From Falsigemmobacter faecalis (GTDB taxonomy: Bacteria; Pseudomonadota; Alphaproteobacteria; Rhodobacterales; Rhodobacteraceae): a stretch of DNA of 62,462 nt. The DNA is taken from positions 1-62,462 of the forward strand of contig NZ_RRAZ01000022.1 of the NCBI RefSeq assembly GCF_003863335.1. The letters are read 5' to 3'. Shown here in pieces: positions 7,871-17,610 of this stretch; positions within the stretch are counted from its first letter, which is position 1, and the number at the start of each line of letters is the position of its first letter. The translations under genes and the position numbers were made by a program. A model generated the notes under the pieces. It saw nothing but the letters and a program-made list of their open reading frames with translations. It searched no databases and had not been told where the DNA came from.

Positions 7871-8644
7871 TCACGGCAGCGCGCGGCGGTAAAGATGCCA
7901 GCTCGCATGGCCCAGCCAGGGCAGCACGACAAAAAGGCCCAGAAACCCCGGCAGCATGGCGCAGAAGACCAGCACCGCGATCAAAAGCCCCCAGGCGGTC
8001 ATCACCCCCGGATTGGCCTTCACCACATCCAGTGAGGTGAGCATGGCGGTGACAAAATCCACCTCCCGATCCAGAAGCAGCGGCAGCGCCACCACCGTCA
8101 GGCTGTAGAGCAGCCAGGCAAAGACCGCCCCCGCCAGGGTGCCAAAGCCCAGCATGGCCAACCCCTCAGGGCTGAGGAAAACCTCAAAGGAGCTGGAGAT
8201 ATTGGTCATCACCTTCGTCCCCAGAAACAGCGCAAAGACGACATGCGACAGGAAGTTCCAGAACAGAAAATATACCACAATCACCGCAGCGATGGAGGGA
8301 AGCTGCCGGTTGCGCTGCGCGAAGATCACCCCCAGAACGCCACCCCAGCTCAGCGCCTCGCCCTGCGACAGGCGGCGGCTGACCTCATATAGCCCGACGG
8401 CGATGAAGGGCCCGAGCAGCGGAAAGCCAAAGCTTGCGGGGATGGTCCACCAGATCCGCCCGGTGAGGGTGAGCGCGGCCAGCAAAAACCAGCCCCCCGC
8501 CACCCAGAAACTCGCGAAGAAAATCCCGTAAAGCGGCGCAGCCCTCAGGTCGCGCCAGCCCTCTGCCAGGGCCGCGCGCAGATCCGCGGTGGTGAGCTTT
8601 GCTGGCTTTGGCAGCTTTGAGGCTGCCGGCAGTGACACAGTCAT
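7871..8644 (-). CDS. DUF2189 integral membrane protein
   Basis: A 257-residue protein with about six hydrophobic segments (first YGIFFASFWVAGGWFLLAAL, last near the C-terminus before PWLGHASWHLYRRAL). The terminal P-WLGHASWHLYR motif and the APLYGIFFA segment are hallmarks of the DUF2189/COG5473 family, whose function is unknown. The start at 8644 follows a strong GGAGAG ribosome site 7 bp upstream; an ATG at 8680 adds 12 residues and has none. It stands alone between two terminators. Confidence 0.8.
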   Translation of the reverse strand: MTVSLPAASKLPKPAKLTTADLRAALAEGWRDLRAAPLYGIFFASFWVAGGWFLLAALTLTGRIWWTIPASFGFPLLGPFIAVGLYEVSRRLSQGEALSWGGVLGVIFAQRNRQLPSIAAVIVVYFLFWNFLSHVVFALFLGTKVMTNISSSFEVFLSPEGLAMLGFGTLAGAVFAWLLYSLTVVALPLLLDREVDFVTAMLTSLDVVKANPGVMTAWGLLIAVLVFCAMLPGFLGLFVVLPWLGHASWHLYRRALP

Positions 8645-8751
8645 TCTTCTCTCCCCGTCCTGTCGAAGAGAGCGTGCCACAGGCGGAACGCGGGGAAAAT
8701 ATATATCCGTGGCGGAGATTTAGCGGGCAGCCACCCTGCCCAGGATCTGAG

Positions 8752-8780
8752 AAAGCCCCGCCGGTCAACGGCGGGGCTTT
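8752..8780 (-). terminator. Intrinsic terminator of prfB
   Basis: An 11-bp perfect stem AAAGCCCCGCC / GGCGGGGCTTT with a 7-nt loop lies 35 bp past the prfB stop, with T residues at both ends. Confidence 0.75.
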
Positions 8781-8814
8781 TGCAACCCGGACGGCCTGAA
8801 AACGGCCCGTCAGA

Positions 8815-9942
8815 TCAATCGTCGCCCTGAGCCTCAGCGCGGCTTTTGCCCACCACGTCCTGCGCCAGAGTGGCGGCCATGAACTGGTCCAGATCGCCGT
8901 CAAGCACCCCTTGGGTGTCCGAGGTTTCCACCCCGGTGCGCAGATCTTTCACCATCTGATAGGGCTGCAGCACATAGGACCGGATCTGGTTGCCCCAGCC
9001 CGCATCGCCCTTGGAGGCGTGCTGCGCGTTCACAGCCGCGTTCCGGCGGTCAAGCTCCATCTGATAAAGACGGGCCTTCAGCGCGTTCATCGCCGCTTCG
9101 CGGTTCTGGTGCTGCGACTTCATCGAGGAGGTCACGACGATATTGGTCGGCAGGTGGGTGATCCGAACGGCCGAGTCGGTGGTGTTGACGTGCTGACCAC
9201 CGGCCCCCGACGAGCGGTAGGTATCGATGCGGATCTCATTGTCGGGGATCACGATCTCGATGTTGTCATCGACCACCGGATAGACCCAGACCGAGGAGAA
9301 CGAGGTGTGACGCCGCGCCGCCGAATCGAAGGGCGAGATGCGGACCAGACGGTGCACACCCGATTCCGACTTCAGCCAGCCATAGGCATTATGGCCCGTG
9401 ATCTTATAAGCAACCGAGCGGATGCCTGCTTCTTCGCCTGCGGTCTCCGACTGCTGCTCGACCGTATAGCCCTTTTTCTCGGCCCAGCGGACATACATCC
9501 GCGCCAGAATAGAGGCCCAGTCGCAGCTTTCCGTGCCACCGGCACCGGCGTTGATCTCAAGGAAGGTGTCGTTGCTGTCGGCCTCACCGTCCAGCAGCGC
9601 CTCAAGCTCTTTTTCGGCGGCATCTTTGACGAGGTCTTTCAGCGAGGCTTCCGCCTCGCGGATGATCTCATCATCGCCTTCCATCTCGCCCAGTTCGATC
9701 AGCTCGACATTGTCTTTCAGACCGGCTTCGATGCGTTTGTAAGTCCCGACGGCATCAATCAGCGCCTGACGCGAGCGCATCAGTTTCTGGGCCTTGGCGG
9801 GATCGTTCCACAGGTCCGGAGCTTCGATCAGAGCGTCGAATTCCTCCAGACGATGCGGAGCAGTTTCCCAGTCCATCCGCTGCGCCAGAAGCTTCAGCGA
9901 TTTCTCGATGGCAGAGACATGGTTCTGAGTTTCGGCGCGCAC
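8815..9942 (-). CDS. prfB: Peptide chain release factor 2
   Basis: Recognises UGA/UAA stop codons and triggers peptide release. The 375-residue protein carries the SPF stop-codon recognition tripeptide ([15 protein letters not shown]) and the GGQ catalytic loop (GAGGQHVN). GTG at 9942 was chosen because GGAAGAA lies just upstream and the family's MRAETQN-like N-terminus begins there; the ATG at 10020 adds 26 residues of unlike sequence. No in-frame UGA or programmed +1 frameshift is seen, unlike the Escherichia coli gene. The gene follows the PBP1A gene on the same strand. Confidence 0.93.
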   Translation of the reverse strand: MRAETQNHVSAIEKSLKLLAQRMDWETAPHRLEEFDALIEAPDLWNDPAKAQKLMRSRQALIDAVGTYKRIEAGLKDNVELIELGEMEGDDEIIREAEASLKDLVKDAAEKELEALLDGEADSNDTFLEINAGAGGTESCDWASILARMYVRWAEKKGYTVEQQSETAGEEAGIRSVAYKITGHNAYGWLKSESGVHRLVRISPFDSAARRHTSFSSVWVYPVVDDNIEIVIPDNEIRIDTYRSSGAGGQHVNTTDSAVRITHLPTNIVVTSSMKSQHQNREAAMNALKARLYQMELDRRNAAVNAQHASKGDAGWGNQIRSYVLQPYQMVKDLRTGVETSDTQGVLDGDLDQFMAATLAQDVVGKSRAEAQGDD

Positions 9943-10053
9943 AGGGTTCTTCCACAACGAAAAGGTCAGGCCCCGAAATACACCATCGGAGCCTGAGAGC
10001 AAGCGTTTCAGATGCCGCAAGCCCGGGGATCTGCCCCGCAGGCGGCACCTCGA

Positions 10054-12594
10054 TTAATAAAGGCCGCCCGAAGAAACGGTTCCGAAATCGGCCTTTTTCG
10101 GGATCGCCCGGGTCTCGCCGGTGGCGGTGGTCATGGTGGTGGTATCGCTGCCGTCGCTTTCACCATAGGCAAAGAGCGGCAGGTTCGAGCCCATGGCAAA
10201 GCCACCGTCCACAAAAGAGCCAAAGCCGTAAAGATCTTCCTGGCCTTCGCGGAAATATTCCGAGATCACATTCTCACCGCTGGCGCTGTCATCCAGACGC
10301 ATGCCGGTGTGACGGTCGATCTTCACCCAATAGCCGCCCGGCGGCACTTTGAATTTACCGCTGCCGTATTTCTTCACGGCTTCGCGCATGAAGGCCTGGA
10401 AGACCGGGCCGCACATGCCGCCGCCCGAGGCCGAGCCCAGGCTGCGCGGGGTGTCATAGCCGATATAGCAGCCCGCCGCGATATTGGAGGTATAGCCCAC
10501 GAACCAGACGTCTTTTGCGTCATTGGTGGTGCCGGTTTTCCCCGCCACCGGTGCGCCGACCGAAATGCCGCGACCGGTGCCGCGCTGAACCACCCCCTCC
10601 ATCATGGAGGTCAGCTGATAGGCGGTGATCGGATCCATCACCCGCTCACGCTGCGCGTCAATCGTCGGCACCTGACCCCGGGTCAGCGTGGCCACCGAGC
10701 AGTTTTCGCATTTGCGCTGGTCGTGGCGATAGATCGTGCGGCCCCAGCGGTCCTGCACCCGGTCGACAAGCGTCGGCTCGACCCGCTCACCGCCATTGGC
10801 GAACATGGCATAGGCCGCGACCATCTTGGCCAGCGTCGTCTCTTCCGAGCCGAGCGAGTTCGACAGGAAGTGGCCCATATTCTTATAAACGCCAAAGCGT
10901 TCGGCATATTCGGCCACGACATCCATGCCGATTTCCTGCGCGATCCGCACGGTCATCAGGTTGCGCGACTGCTCAATCCCGGTCCGCACCGGAGTGGGGC
11001 CGTAAAAGCGGTTCGAGGCGTTCCTCGGCTTCCAGAGGCCCTGGGGCGTGTTCACCTCAATCGGGGCATCGACCACGATGGTGGCCGGGCTGAAGCCGTT
11101 ATCAAGGGCCGCCGCATAGACAAAGGGCTTGAAGCTGGAGCCGGGCTGACGCTGCGCCTGGGTGGCGCGGTTAAACACCGTGTCCTGATAGGAAAAGCCG
11201 CCCTGCATTGAGATCACGCGGCCGTTGTTCACGTCCATCGCCATAAAGGCGCCCTGGATCTCCGGCACCTGCCGCAGCGACCAGCGCTGGAAAGCGCCGT
11301 CCTTGGTCACCGCGCGCACGAGGACGATATCGCCAACCTCCAGCAGATCCGCAGGCACCTTGGCTTTGGCACCCAGGCGACCGTTTTCCAGGCGCTTACG
11401 GGCCCAGGTCACATCCGCGGCCGGGATCTCATGATCGACCCCCTCCTGGCCCTCAATACCGATGCGGGCCGTGTTGCGGGTCAACTCCAGCACAACCGCC
11501 GGGAACCAGCCCTCAACATCGCGGGGCAGCTCCAGCTTGCCAAGCGCCTCACGCCAGGCGGCTTCCGAGCCAAGCTGAGCCTCCTCAAGCTTTTTGCGGG
11601 TGCCGCGCCAGATACCAAGGCCACGGTCATATTTCTCAAGCCCGTCGCGCAGCGCCTTGGCGGCGACTTCCTGCAGTTCGGGATCCACGGTGGCGCGGAT
11701 GGTCAGACCACCGCCGAAAAACTCTTTTTCGCCAAAGCTCGACGAGAGCTGACGGCGGATCTCATCGGTGAAGTAATCGCGCGGCGGCAGCGCCTGGCGG
11801 AAAGAGACGTAATCGCCGCCCTGCACCGTGCGCAGCGGCGCAGCGGCCGCCTGATCGTGCTGCTCGCGCGTGATATAGCCGTCTTCCATCATCCGGCGCA
11901 GCACATAGGCGCGCCGCTCCAGCAGCCGCTCACGGCCACGGACGGGGTGGAAGTTCGAAGGCTGCGTCGGCAATGAGGCCAGCACCGCCGCCTCTTCGAT
12001 CGAAAGCGCATGCAGCGGTTTGTTGAAATAGGTCTGCGCCGCCGCCGCCACCCCATAAGAGTTCTGCCCGAGGAAGATCTCATTGAGGTAAAGCTCAAGG
12101 ATCTTGTCCTTCGACAGCGTCTCCTCAATCCGGGTGGCAAGGATCAGCTCTTTGATCTTGCGCTCGCCGGTTTTCTCACCGCCGAGAAGGAAGTTCTTCA
12201 TCACCTGCTGGGTGATGGTCGAGGCGCCGCGCACACGCTGGCCCCGCGTCATGACCGCTTCGACCAAAGCCGCCGCCATGCCTTTGGCATCATAGCCTTT
12301 GTGGGTGTAGAAGTTCTGATCTTCTGCCGCGACAAAGGCCTGTTTCACGATCGGCGGCACATCCTCAATGGGGACGTAAAGACGACGCTCATGGGCGAAT
12401 TCATCAATGATCTGCCCCTCAGTGGAATAGATCCGGCTGATGGTCGCGGGCGTATACTGCGCCAGCGATTCATGGCTCGGCAGATCGCGCGAATAGAACC
12501 ACAGGACCCCCCCCACGGCGAGCACGCCGATCAGGCTGCCAAGCGTCAGGAATGTGAAAATCGCCCCGAAGAACGAGGTAATGAATCTGATCAC
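10054..12594 (-). CDS. mrcA: Penicillin-binding protein 1A, bifunctional peptidoglycan synthase
   Basis: Class A PBP, 846 residues. After an N-terminal membrane anchor (about residues 8-32) comes the GT51 glycosyltransferase domain with EDQNFYTHKG and RGASTITQQVMKN. An OB-like insert typical of PBP1A follows, then the transpeptidase domain with SSFKPF (active Ser about 488), SRN and KTGTTNDAKD (about 688). It polymerises glycan and cross-links peptides at the outer face of the inner membrane. All catalytic motifs are intact. prfB follows 111 bp downstream of the stop on the same strand, so the two may be cotranscribed. The M23 peptidase and bactofilin genes lie 2.2 kb away. Confidence 0.95.
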   Translation of the reverse strand: MIRFITSFFGAIFTFLTLGSLIGVLAVGGVLWFYSRDLPSHESLAQYTPATISRIYSTEGQIIDEFAHERRLYVPIEDVPPIVKQAFVAAEDQNFYTHKGYDAKGMAAALVEAVMTRGQRVRGASTITQQVMKNFLLGGEKTGERKIKELILATRIEETLSKDKILELYLNEIFLGQNSYGVAAAAQTYFNKPLHALSIEEAAVLASLPTQPSNFHPVRGRERLLERRAYVLRRMMEDGYITREQHDQAAAAPLRTVQGGDYVSFRQALPPRDYFTDEIRRQLSSSFGEKEFFGGGLTIRATVDPELQEVAAKALRDGLEKYDRGLGIWRGTRKKLEEAQLGSEAAWREALGKLELPRDVEGWFPAVVLELTRNTARIGIEGQEGVDHEIPAADVTWARKRLENGRLGAKAKVPADLLEVGDIVLVRAVTKDGAFQRWSLRQVPEIQGAFMAMDVNNGRVISMQGGFSYQDTVFNRATQAQRQPGSSFKPFVYAAALDNGFSPATIVVDAPIEVNTPQGLWKPRNASNRFYGPTPVRTGIEQSRNLMTVRIAQEIGMDVVAEYAERFGVYKNMGHFLSNSLGSEETTLAKMVAAYAMFANGGERVEPTLVDRVQDRWGRTIYRHDQRKCENCSVATLTRGQVPTIDAQRERVMDPITAYQLTSMMEGVVQRGTGRGISVGAPVAGKTGTTNDAKDVWFVGYTSNIAAGCYIGYDTPRSLGSASGGGMCGPVFQAFMREAVKKYGSGKFKVPPGGYWVKIDRHTGMRLDDSASGENVISEYFREGQEDLYGFGSFVDGGFAMGSNLPLFAYGESDGSDTTTMTTATGETRAIPKKADFGTVSSGGLY

Positions 12595-12703
12595 GCCGCA
12601 GAGTCCCTTGTGGTCCGAGTCTCCCCTTTACACGGCCCCCCGGCCCTGGTCAAAGCAAGCCCGCGTCAAAGTCGCGCGACCGGCAGCCCTCAGCGCGCCG
12701 GAC

Positions 12704-13792
12704 TTAGAAAAAACTCAACTGATCGCCGGGCCTGGGCGGCGGGCGAAACCCCTCAAGGCTGAGAGGGATCGGGCTGCGATCATAGCCCAGCCGGGTTAAG
12801 GCAAGCTTTATGCGCGCCTTCAAAAGATCCGCCCAAAGCCCCTGCCCGCCCATCCTGCGGCCAAATTCAGGGTCATAATCGCGCCCGCCATGCATCTCGC
12901 GGACGCGGTTCATCACATGGGCGGCGCGGTCGGGATAATGATGCGCCAGCCAGTCCTGAAACAGCCCCGAGACCTCACGCGGCAAGCGCAGCGGAATGCA
13001 GGTCGCCCGGCGCGCCCCGGCCTTATAAGCCGCCTCCAGGATGGCCTCGGCCTCGTGATCACTGAGGCCAGGCACGAGGGGCGACATCATCAGCCGCACC
13101 GGGATCCCCGCCTCAGAAAGCCTGCGGATCATGTCCAGCCGCCGCGCGGGCGGCGGGCAGCGCGGCTCCATCCGCCGCGCCAGATCGGGATCAAGCGTGG
13201 TCAGCGAAATCCCCACCCCTGCCTGCCCCCGCGCCGCCATCTCCGCGAGCAGATCAATATCGCGCTCAATGAGCGTCCCCTTGGTGGTCACGGCCACCGG
13301 ATGGTGAAAGTCTGACAGCACCTGCAGGATCTGCCGCATCAGGCCGTAGCGCGCCTCAATCGGCTGATAGGGATCGGTATTGGTGCCAAGAGCGATCACA
13401 CCCGGTTTATAAGATTTCGCCCGCAGCTCTTTCGCCAGAACTTCGGCGATGCCGGGTCGCGCGATCAGCCGGGTTTCAAAATCAAGGCCCGGCGAGAGCC
13501 CCAGAAAAGCATGGCTGGGCCGCGCGAAGCAATAGACACAGCCATGCTCACAGCCGCGATAGGGGTTGACCGAGCGGTCAAAGGGCAGATCGGGCGAGCG
13601 GTTAAAACTGAGGGCCGAGCGCGGCACCTCTTCGCGCACCTCGGTGCGCAGCAGGCGCTCGTCCTCGGGGATGTCCCAGCCGTCCTCAAACCGCTCACGC
13701 GTCTGCCGCTCAAAGCGCCCGACGGCGTTTGAGGCGGTGCCCCGCGCCCGCAGGCGCAGATGGGCTGGCAGAGTGGGATCCGGATCAGACAT
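12704..13792 (-). CDS. PA0069-type radical SAM protein (SplB-like), SOS regulated
   Basis: A 362-residue radical SAM enzyme with the iron-sulfur motif CEHGCVYCFAR (CxxxCxxC, about residues 83-93), followed by SHAFLGLSPGLDFET, typical of the family annotated as PA0069 or spore photoproduct lyase-related. True spore photoproduct lyase repairs UV thymine dimers; the substrate of this branch is not known. ATG at 13792 (MSDPDP) was chosen over 13810 because a triple LexA half-site ends 2 bp before it; the ATG at 13810 would lie inside the operator. This implies a leaderless or nearly leaderless mRNA (inference). LexA control fits a DNA repair or damage-tolerance role. Confidence 0.82.
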   Translation of the reverse strand: MSDPDPTLPAHLRLRARGTASNAVGRFERQTRERFEDGWDIPEDERLLRTEVREEVPRSALSFNRSPDLPFDRSVNPYRGCEHGCVYCFARPSHAFLGLSPGLDFETRLIARPGIAEVLAKELRAKSYKPGVIALGTNTDPYQPIEARYGLMRQILQVLSDFHHPVAVTTKGTLIERDIDLLAEMAARGQAGVGISLTTLDPDLARRMEPRCPPPARRLDMIRRLSEAGIPVRLMMSPLVPGLSDHEAEAILEAAYKAGARRATCIPLRLPREVSGLFQDWLAHHYPDRAAHVMNRVREMHGGRDYDPEFGRRMGGQGLWADLLKARIKLALTRLGYDRSPIPLSLEGFRPPPRPGDQLSFF

Positions 13793-13793
13793 C

Positions 13794-13819
13794 GAACATG
13801 TCTGGAACATTTCACGAAC
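13794..13819 (-). promoter_or_regulatory. LexA/SOS box with three GTTC half-sites
   Basis: Read on the minus strand: GTTC-N7-GTTC-N7-GTTC, ending 2 bp before the radical SAM start codon. GTTC-N7-GTTC is the known LexA operator of alphaproteobacteria. Two overlapping sites share the middle GTTC. A possible -35 TTGATT lies just upstream. Confidence 0.85.
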
Positions 13820-13916
13820 AGAATCAAGTCACACAGGCGTTAGCGCCCGGTCCCGGCCCCATGGCATGGACTGGTGCGTCAATCGGTGCCCGGTCTGCGC
13901 AACCCGTCCAGTGGCC

Positions 13917-13975
13917 CAGGGGCTCAGGGGCTCAGGGGCTCAGGGGCTCAGGGGCTCAGGGGCTCAGGGGCTCAG
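13917..13975. repeat. Tandem repeat, seven copies of CAGGGGCT plus CAG
   Basis: An 8-bp unit is repeated exactly from 13917 to 13972 with a partial eighth copy. It sits immediately after the stop codon of the retropepsin gene (the stop overlaps the last unit) and about 100 bp upstream of the SOS box. Copy-number change would not alter either protein. Confidence 0.95.
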
Positions 13976-14550
13976 TGAGTAAGGATCAGCCGGTCGCGGG
14001 CAATCTCAACCCGGGAAAAACGGTTCAGAAACTCCATCCCCAGAAGAGACACCCCCAAAGGCCCATCCCCGACCGAGGCCTGCAGATCGCCCATCGCCTG
14101 CCCCTCAAGGGTGACATTGCGCAAAGTAATCTGCGCGGTGCGGATGATGCCATTGGCGGTCCGCGCCTGCCCCAGGAAGGCGAGTTTTGAGCGCTCGATA
14201 TTCAGCCTGTCGGTATCGCGGTCGGATAGCACGATGCTGCTCGCGCCGGTATCGACCATGAAGCGCACCGGCACCCCGTCCACGGCCAGCGCCAGATAGT
14301 AATGCCCGTCACCGCTGCGCTTAATCTCAAGCTGCCGCGCCTCGCCGCTGACCAGGGCCTGCTGGCTGCCAAAGTTGATGTCTTTGACCAGCCCGTAGCC
14401 CGCCGCCAGCCCGCCGAAAATCATCACCCAGGCCAGGGCCTGACGGGTGAACTGACCAAAGCGGCCCCGCGCCTCCACCAGTGCCCAGCCGCCAAGCGCG
14501 CCGAGCAGAAGGACGAGATAAATCAGCCGCCCGAGATTGTCTTCAAACAT
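13972..14550 (-). CDS. Retropepsin-like aspartic protease, TIGR02281 type
   Basis: A 192-residue protein with two N-terminal hydrophobic segments (about residues 8-26 and 36-54) and a periplasmic single-lobe aspartic protease domain. The active-site motif VRFMVDTGASSIVLS (DTG) lies near residue 107 and the hydrophobic LLGMEFLNRF segment near the C-terminus, as in clan AA retropepsin-like proteins of alphaproteobacteria. It probably works as a homodimer, as retropepsins do; targets are unknown. Start 14550 follows AGGGAAGG by 5 bp; the ATG at 14568 lacks one. It lies between gyrA (upstream) and the SOS-regulated gene. Confidence 0.85.
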   Translation of the reverse strand: MFEDNLGRLIYLVLLLGALGGWALVEARGRFGQFTRQALAWVMIFGGLAAGYGLVKDINFGSQQALVSGEARQLEIKRSGDGHYYLALAVDGVPVRFMVDTGASSIVLSDRDTDRLNIERSKLAFLGQARTANGIIRTAQITLRNVTLEGQAMGDLQASVGDGPLGVSLLGMEFLNRFSRVEIARDRLILTH

Positions 14551-14571
14551 CTGGCCTTCCCTCAGCACGAA

Positions 14572-14593
14572 GGCCGGCCCCGGGGGGCCGGCC
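14572..14593 (-). terminator. GC-only hairpin after gyrA
   Basis: A near-perfect 9-10 bp stem GGCCGGCCC / GGGCCGGCC lies 11 bp past the gyrA stop and just before the ribosome site of the protease gene. It has no T-run, so it may attenuate read-through only partly. Confidence 0.4.
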
Positions 14594-14603
14594 CTGCGCC
14601 GTC

Positions 14604-17438
14604 TTATGCCTCGGTGGAACCTGCGTCAGGCGGGCTGCCGCCTTCGGGAGCCGCTGCCGGGACCTCTGCCCCGACCTCTGCGCCAGCCTCAGTCCCGGCC
14701 TCAGTCCCGATGACATCTTCCTCAGCGGCTTCCGCGATACGGGCGACCGAGACGATCTCTTCTTCCGAGCCTGAGAGGTTCAGAACCCGCACACCGCCGC
14801 CCGAGCGGGCCATGAAGCGGATGCCCTCGACCGGGATCCGGATCGACTGCCCCGAAGAGGTGACCAGCATGACCTGATCCGGGCGCTCTACCGGGAAGAC
14901 CGCGACCAGCGGGCCGCCGCGCATCGCACCATCGGTGGCGCGCACGCCCATGCCGCCGCGACCGCGCACCGGATAGTCATAGCTGGAGGTCAGCTTGCCC
15001 AGACCCTTAGAGGTCACGGTCAGCAGCAGATCTTCCAGCGCCGACATCTCGGCATAACGCTCTGTGTTGAGCGATCCGGCCTCGACGCCGTCTTCGTCAT
15101 CGGCGACTTCGGCCTGATCCTCTTCAACCTGGCCCTCCATCGCGCGCTTCATGCGGATATAGGCGACGCGCTCTTCCGGGGTGGCTTCCGTATGGCGGAT
15201 CACAGCCATCGAGACGACCTCATCGCCTTCGGCCAGTTTCACACCGCGCACACCGGTCGAATCGCGGCCCTTGAAGACGCGCACATCGGTGGTGGGGAAG
15301 CGGATCGCGCGGCCCATGCGGGTCACCAGCAGCACGTCATCGTTTTCATCGGCGATGCGGGCGTTCACCAGGGTCACCCCCTCGGGCAGCTTCATCGCGA
15401 TTTTGCCGTTGCGCATGATATTGGTGAAATCCGACAGCGCATTGCGGCGCACATCGCCTTCCGAGGTCGCAAAGACGACCTGAAGGTTGTCCCACTCCAG
15501 CTCCGGCGCATCGACGGGCATCAGAGCGGCGACCGAAACACCCGGCTCAATCGGCAGAATATTGACGATGGCCTTGCCCTTGGCGGTGCGGCCCGCCAGC
15601 GGCAGACGCCAGGTCTTCAGCTGATAGACCATGCCGGTGGTGGTGAAGAACAGCAGCGCGGTATGGGTATTGGCCACAAAGAGCGTGGTCACCACATCGT
15701 CTTCTTTCGTCGCCATCGACGACAGACCCTTGCCGCCGCGACGCTGGGCGCGGAATTCGGCCAGCGGCGTGCGCTTGATATAGCCGCCCGAGGTGATGGT
15801 CACGACCATATCCTCACGCTCAATCAGGTCCTCGTCTTCCATATCGCCGCCCCATTCGGCGATCTCGGTGCGGCGCGGCACGGCGAACAGCTCTTTCACT
15901 TCGCGCAGCTCATCCGAGATGATGCCGAGGATGCGCTCACGCGAGCCAAGGATCGTCAGGAATTCTTTGATCTTCGCGGCCAGCTCTTCGAGCTCGCCGG
16001 TGACTTCCGAGACACCCAGCTGCGTCAGACGCTGCAGGCGCAGATCAAGGATCGCGCGGGCCTGGGTCTCCGACAGGTTATAGGTGCCGTCGTCGTTCAT
16101 CTTATGCGACGGATCATCGACGAGGCGGATATAGGCCTCAATCTCAGCGGCCGGCCAGCGGCGCGTCATCAGCTTGTCGCGCGCTTCGGCAGAATCCGAC
16201 GAGGCGCGGATGGTGCGCACCACCTCATCAACGTTGGAGACCGCCACCGCCAGACCACAAAGGATATGGCTGCGGTCACGGGCCTTGTTCAGCTCAAAGG
16301 CGGTGCGGCGCACCACAACTTCTTCGCGGAACTGCAGGAAATGCGTCAGGAAATCGCGCAGCGCCAGGGTTTCCGGACGGCCCCCGTTCAGCGCCAGCAT
16401 ATTGGCCCCGAAGCTCACCTGCAGCGGCGTAAAGCGGAAGAGCTGGTTCAGCACCACATCCGGCGTCGCATCGCGCTTCAGCTCAATGACCACGCGCACG
16501 CCGATCCGGTCGGATTCGTCCGCCACCCCGGAGATGCCTTCCAGGCGCTTGTCGCGCACCAGCTCGGCGATCTTTTCGATCATGGTGGCTTTGTTCACCT
16601 GATAGGGGATCTCATCCACGACGATGGCATAACGGTCCTTGCGGACCTCTTCGATATGGGTTTTGGCGCGGATGATGATGGAGCCGCGGCCTTCCAGATA
16701 GGCCTTGCGCGCCCCTGCCCGGCCAAGGATCAGACCGCCCGTGGGGAAGTCCGGTGCCGGGATGATCTCCATCAGACGCTCGGTCGAGAGATCGGGGTTT
16801 TCAATCAGCGCCAGGGTGCCGTCGATCACTTCGCCAAGGTTATGCGGCGGGATCCGGGTCGCCATGCCGACCGCAATCCCCTCAGCGCCATTGACGAGCA
16901 TATTCGGATAGCGCGCCGGCAGAACCACCGGCTCGCGGTCTTTGCCGTCGTAGTTGTCCTGGAAATCGACGGTGTCTTTGTCGATATCCGAGAGCAGGAA
17001 ATTCGCGGTCTTGGCCATCCGCACTTCCGTATAACGGAAAGCTGCGGCCGGATCGCCGTCCATCGAGCCAAAGTTGCCCTGACCATCCAGCAGCACCAGG
17101 CTCATCGAGAAGGGCTGCGCCATCCGCACCAGCGCGTCATAGATCGCCGAGTCGCCATGGGGGTGGTATTTGCCCATGGTATCCGCCACCGGGCGCGAGG
17201 ACTTCCGATAGGATTTGTCGAAGGTGTTCCCGACCTCATTCATCGCATAAAGGATGCGGCGGTGAACCGGCTTCAGCCCGTCGCGCAGATCCGGGATCGC
17301 GCGTGAAACGATCACCGACATCGCATAGTCGAGATAGGCCGTTTTCATCTCTGCCGAGATATCGACCTGGGGCCCGGAATGGACGGGACGCTCAGGCAGT
17401 TCGGCGGAGGTATCGGTGTCTTCCGGAAGGTCGCTCAC
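14604..17438 (-). CDS. gyrA: DNA gyrase subunit A
   Basis: Breakage-reunion subunit of gyrase, which introduces negative supercoils with GyrB. The 944-residue protein has the DNA-cleavage core with the catalytic Tyr in FRYTEVRM (about residue 134), the coiled-coil gate and a C-terminal beta-pinwheel that starts with the GyrA box QRRGGKG (about residue 566), which distinguishes it from ParC. The quinolone-resistance region reads [10 protein letters not shown], i.e. Ser and Asp at the positions equivalent to Ser83 and Asp87 of Escherichia coli, the usual sensitive residues. The C-terminus is an acidic, Ala/Glu-rich tail. Confidence 0.97.
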   Translation of the reverse strand: MSDLPEDTDTSAELPERPVHSGPQVDISAEMKTAYLDYAMSVIVSRAIPDLRDGLKPVHRRILYAMNEVGNTFDKSYRKSSRPVADTMGKYHPHGDSAIYDALVRMAQPFSMSLVLLDGQGNFGSMDGDPAAAFRYTEVRMAKTANFLLSDIDKDTVDFQDNYDGKDREPVVLPARYPNMLVNGAEGIAVGMATRIPPHNLGEVIDGTLALIENPDLSTERLMEIIPAPDFPTGGLILGRAGARKAYLEGRGSIIIRAKTHIEEVRKDRYAIVVDEIPYQVNKATMIEKIAELVRDKRLEGISGVADESDRIGVRVVIELKRDATPDVVLNQLFRFTPLQVSFGANMLALNGGRPETLALRDFLTHFLQFREEVVVRRTAFELNKARDRSHILCGLAVAVSNVDEVVRTIRASSDSAEARDKLMTRRWPAAEIEAYIRLVDDPSHKMNDDGTYNLSETQARAILDLRLQRLTQLGVSEVTGELEELAAKIKEFLTILGSRERILGIISDELREVKELFAVPRRTEIAEWGGDMEDEDLIEREDMVVTITSGGYIKRTPLAEFRAQRRGGKGLSSMATKEDDVVTTLFVANTHTALLFFTTTGMVYQLKTWRLPLAGRTAKGKAIVNILPIEPGVSVAALMPVDAPELEWDNLQVVFATSEGDVRRNALSDFTNIMRNGKIAMKLPEGVTLVNARIADENDDVLLVTRMGRAIRFPTTDVRVFKGRDSTGVRGVKLAEGDEVVSMAVIRHTEATPEERVAYIRMKRAMEGQVEEDQAEVADDEDGVEAGSLNTERYAEMSALEDLLLTVTSKGLGKLTSSYDYPVRGRGGMGVRATDGAMRGGPLVAVFPVERPDQVMLVTSSGQSIRIPVEGIRFMARSGGGVRVLNLSGSEEEIVSVARIAEAAEEDVIGTEAGTEAGAEVGAEVPAAAPEGGSPPDAGSTEA

Positions 17439-17556
17439 GTTTGCTCGATCTCTGGATTTGGGGTGCGGGCACCCTGGATATCATTGCCCCGGACTATAGC
17501 CACCCGCCACCGCAGGGGCAAGCGACGCGTGCCCCCGTAGGGGGCCACGGGACACA

Positions 17557-17580
17557 AAAGGCGGCCCTCAGCGGACCGCC
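17557..17580 (-). terminator. Terminator downstream of the YSC84-type gene
   Basis: On the minus strand GGCGGTC pairs with GGCCGCC (one G-U pair), followed by TTTTG, about 30 bp past the stop codon at 17611. Confidence 0.6.
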
Positions 17581-17610
17581 CTTGGGATTTCTGCAACAGA
17601 TCGGTGCGGA

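Noticed and set aside
8815-10020. Programmed frameshift in prfB
   Set aside because: The whole release factor is read in one frame without an in-frame UGA, so no frameshift is needed.
15192-17306. 704-codon plus-strand open frame opposite gyrA
   Set aside because: Shadow of gyrA; gyrA carries all family motifs and the opposite frame carries none.
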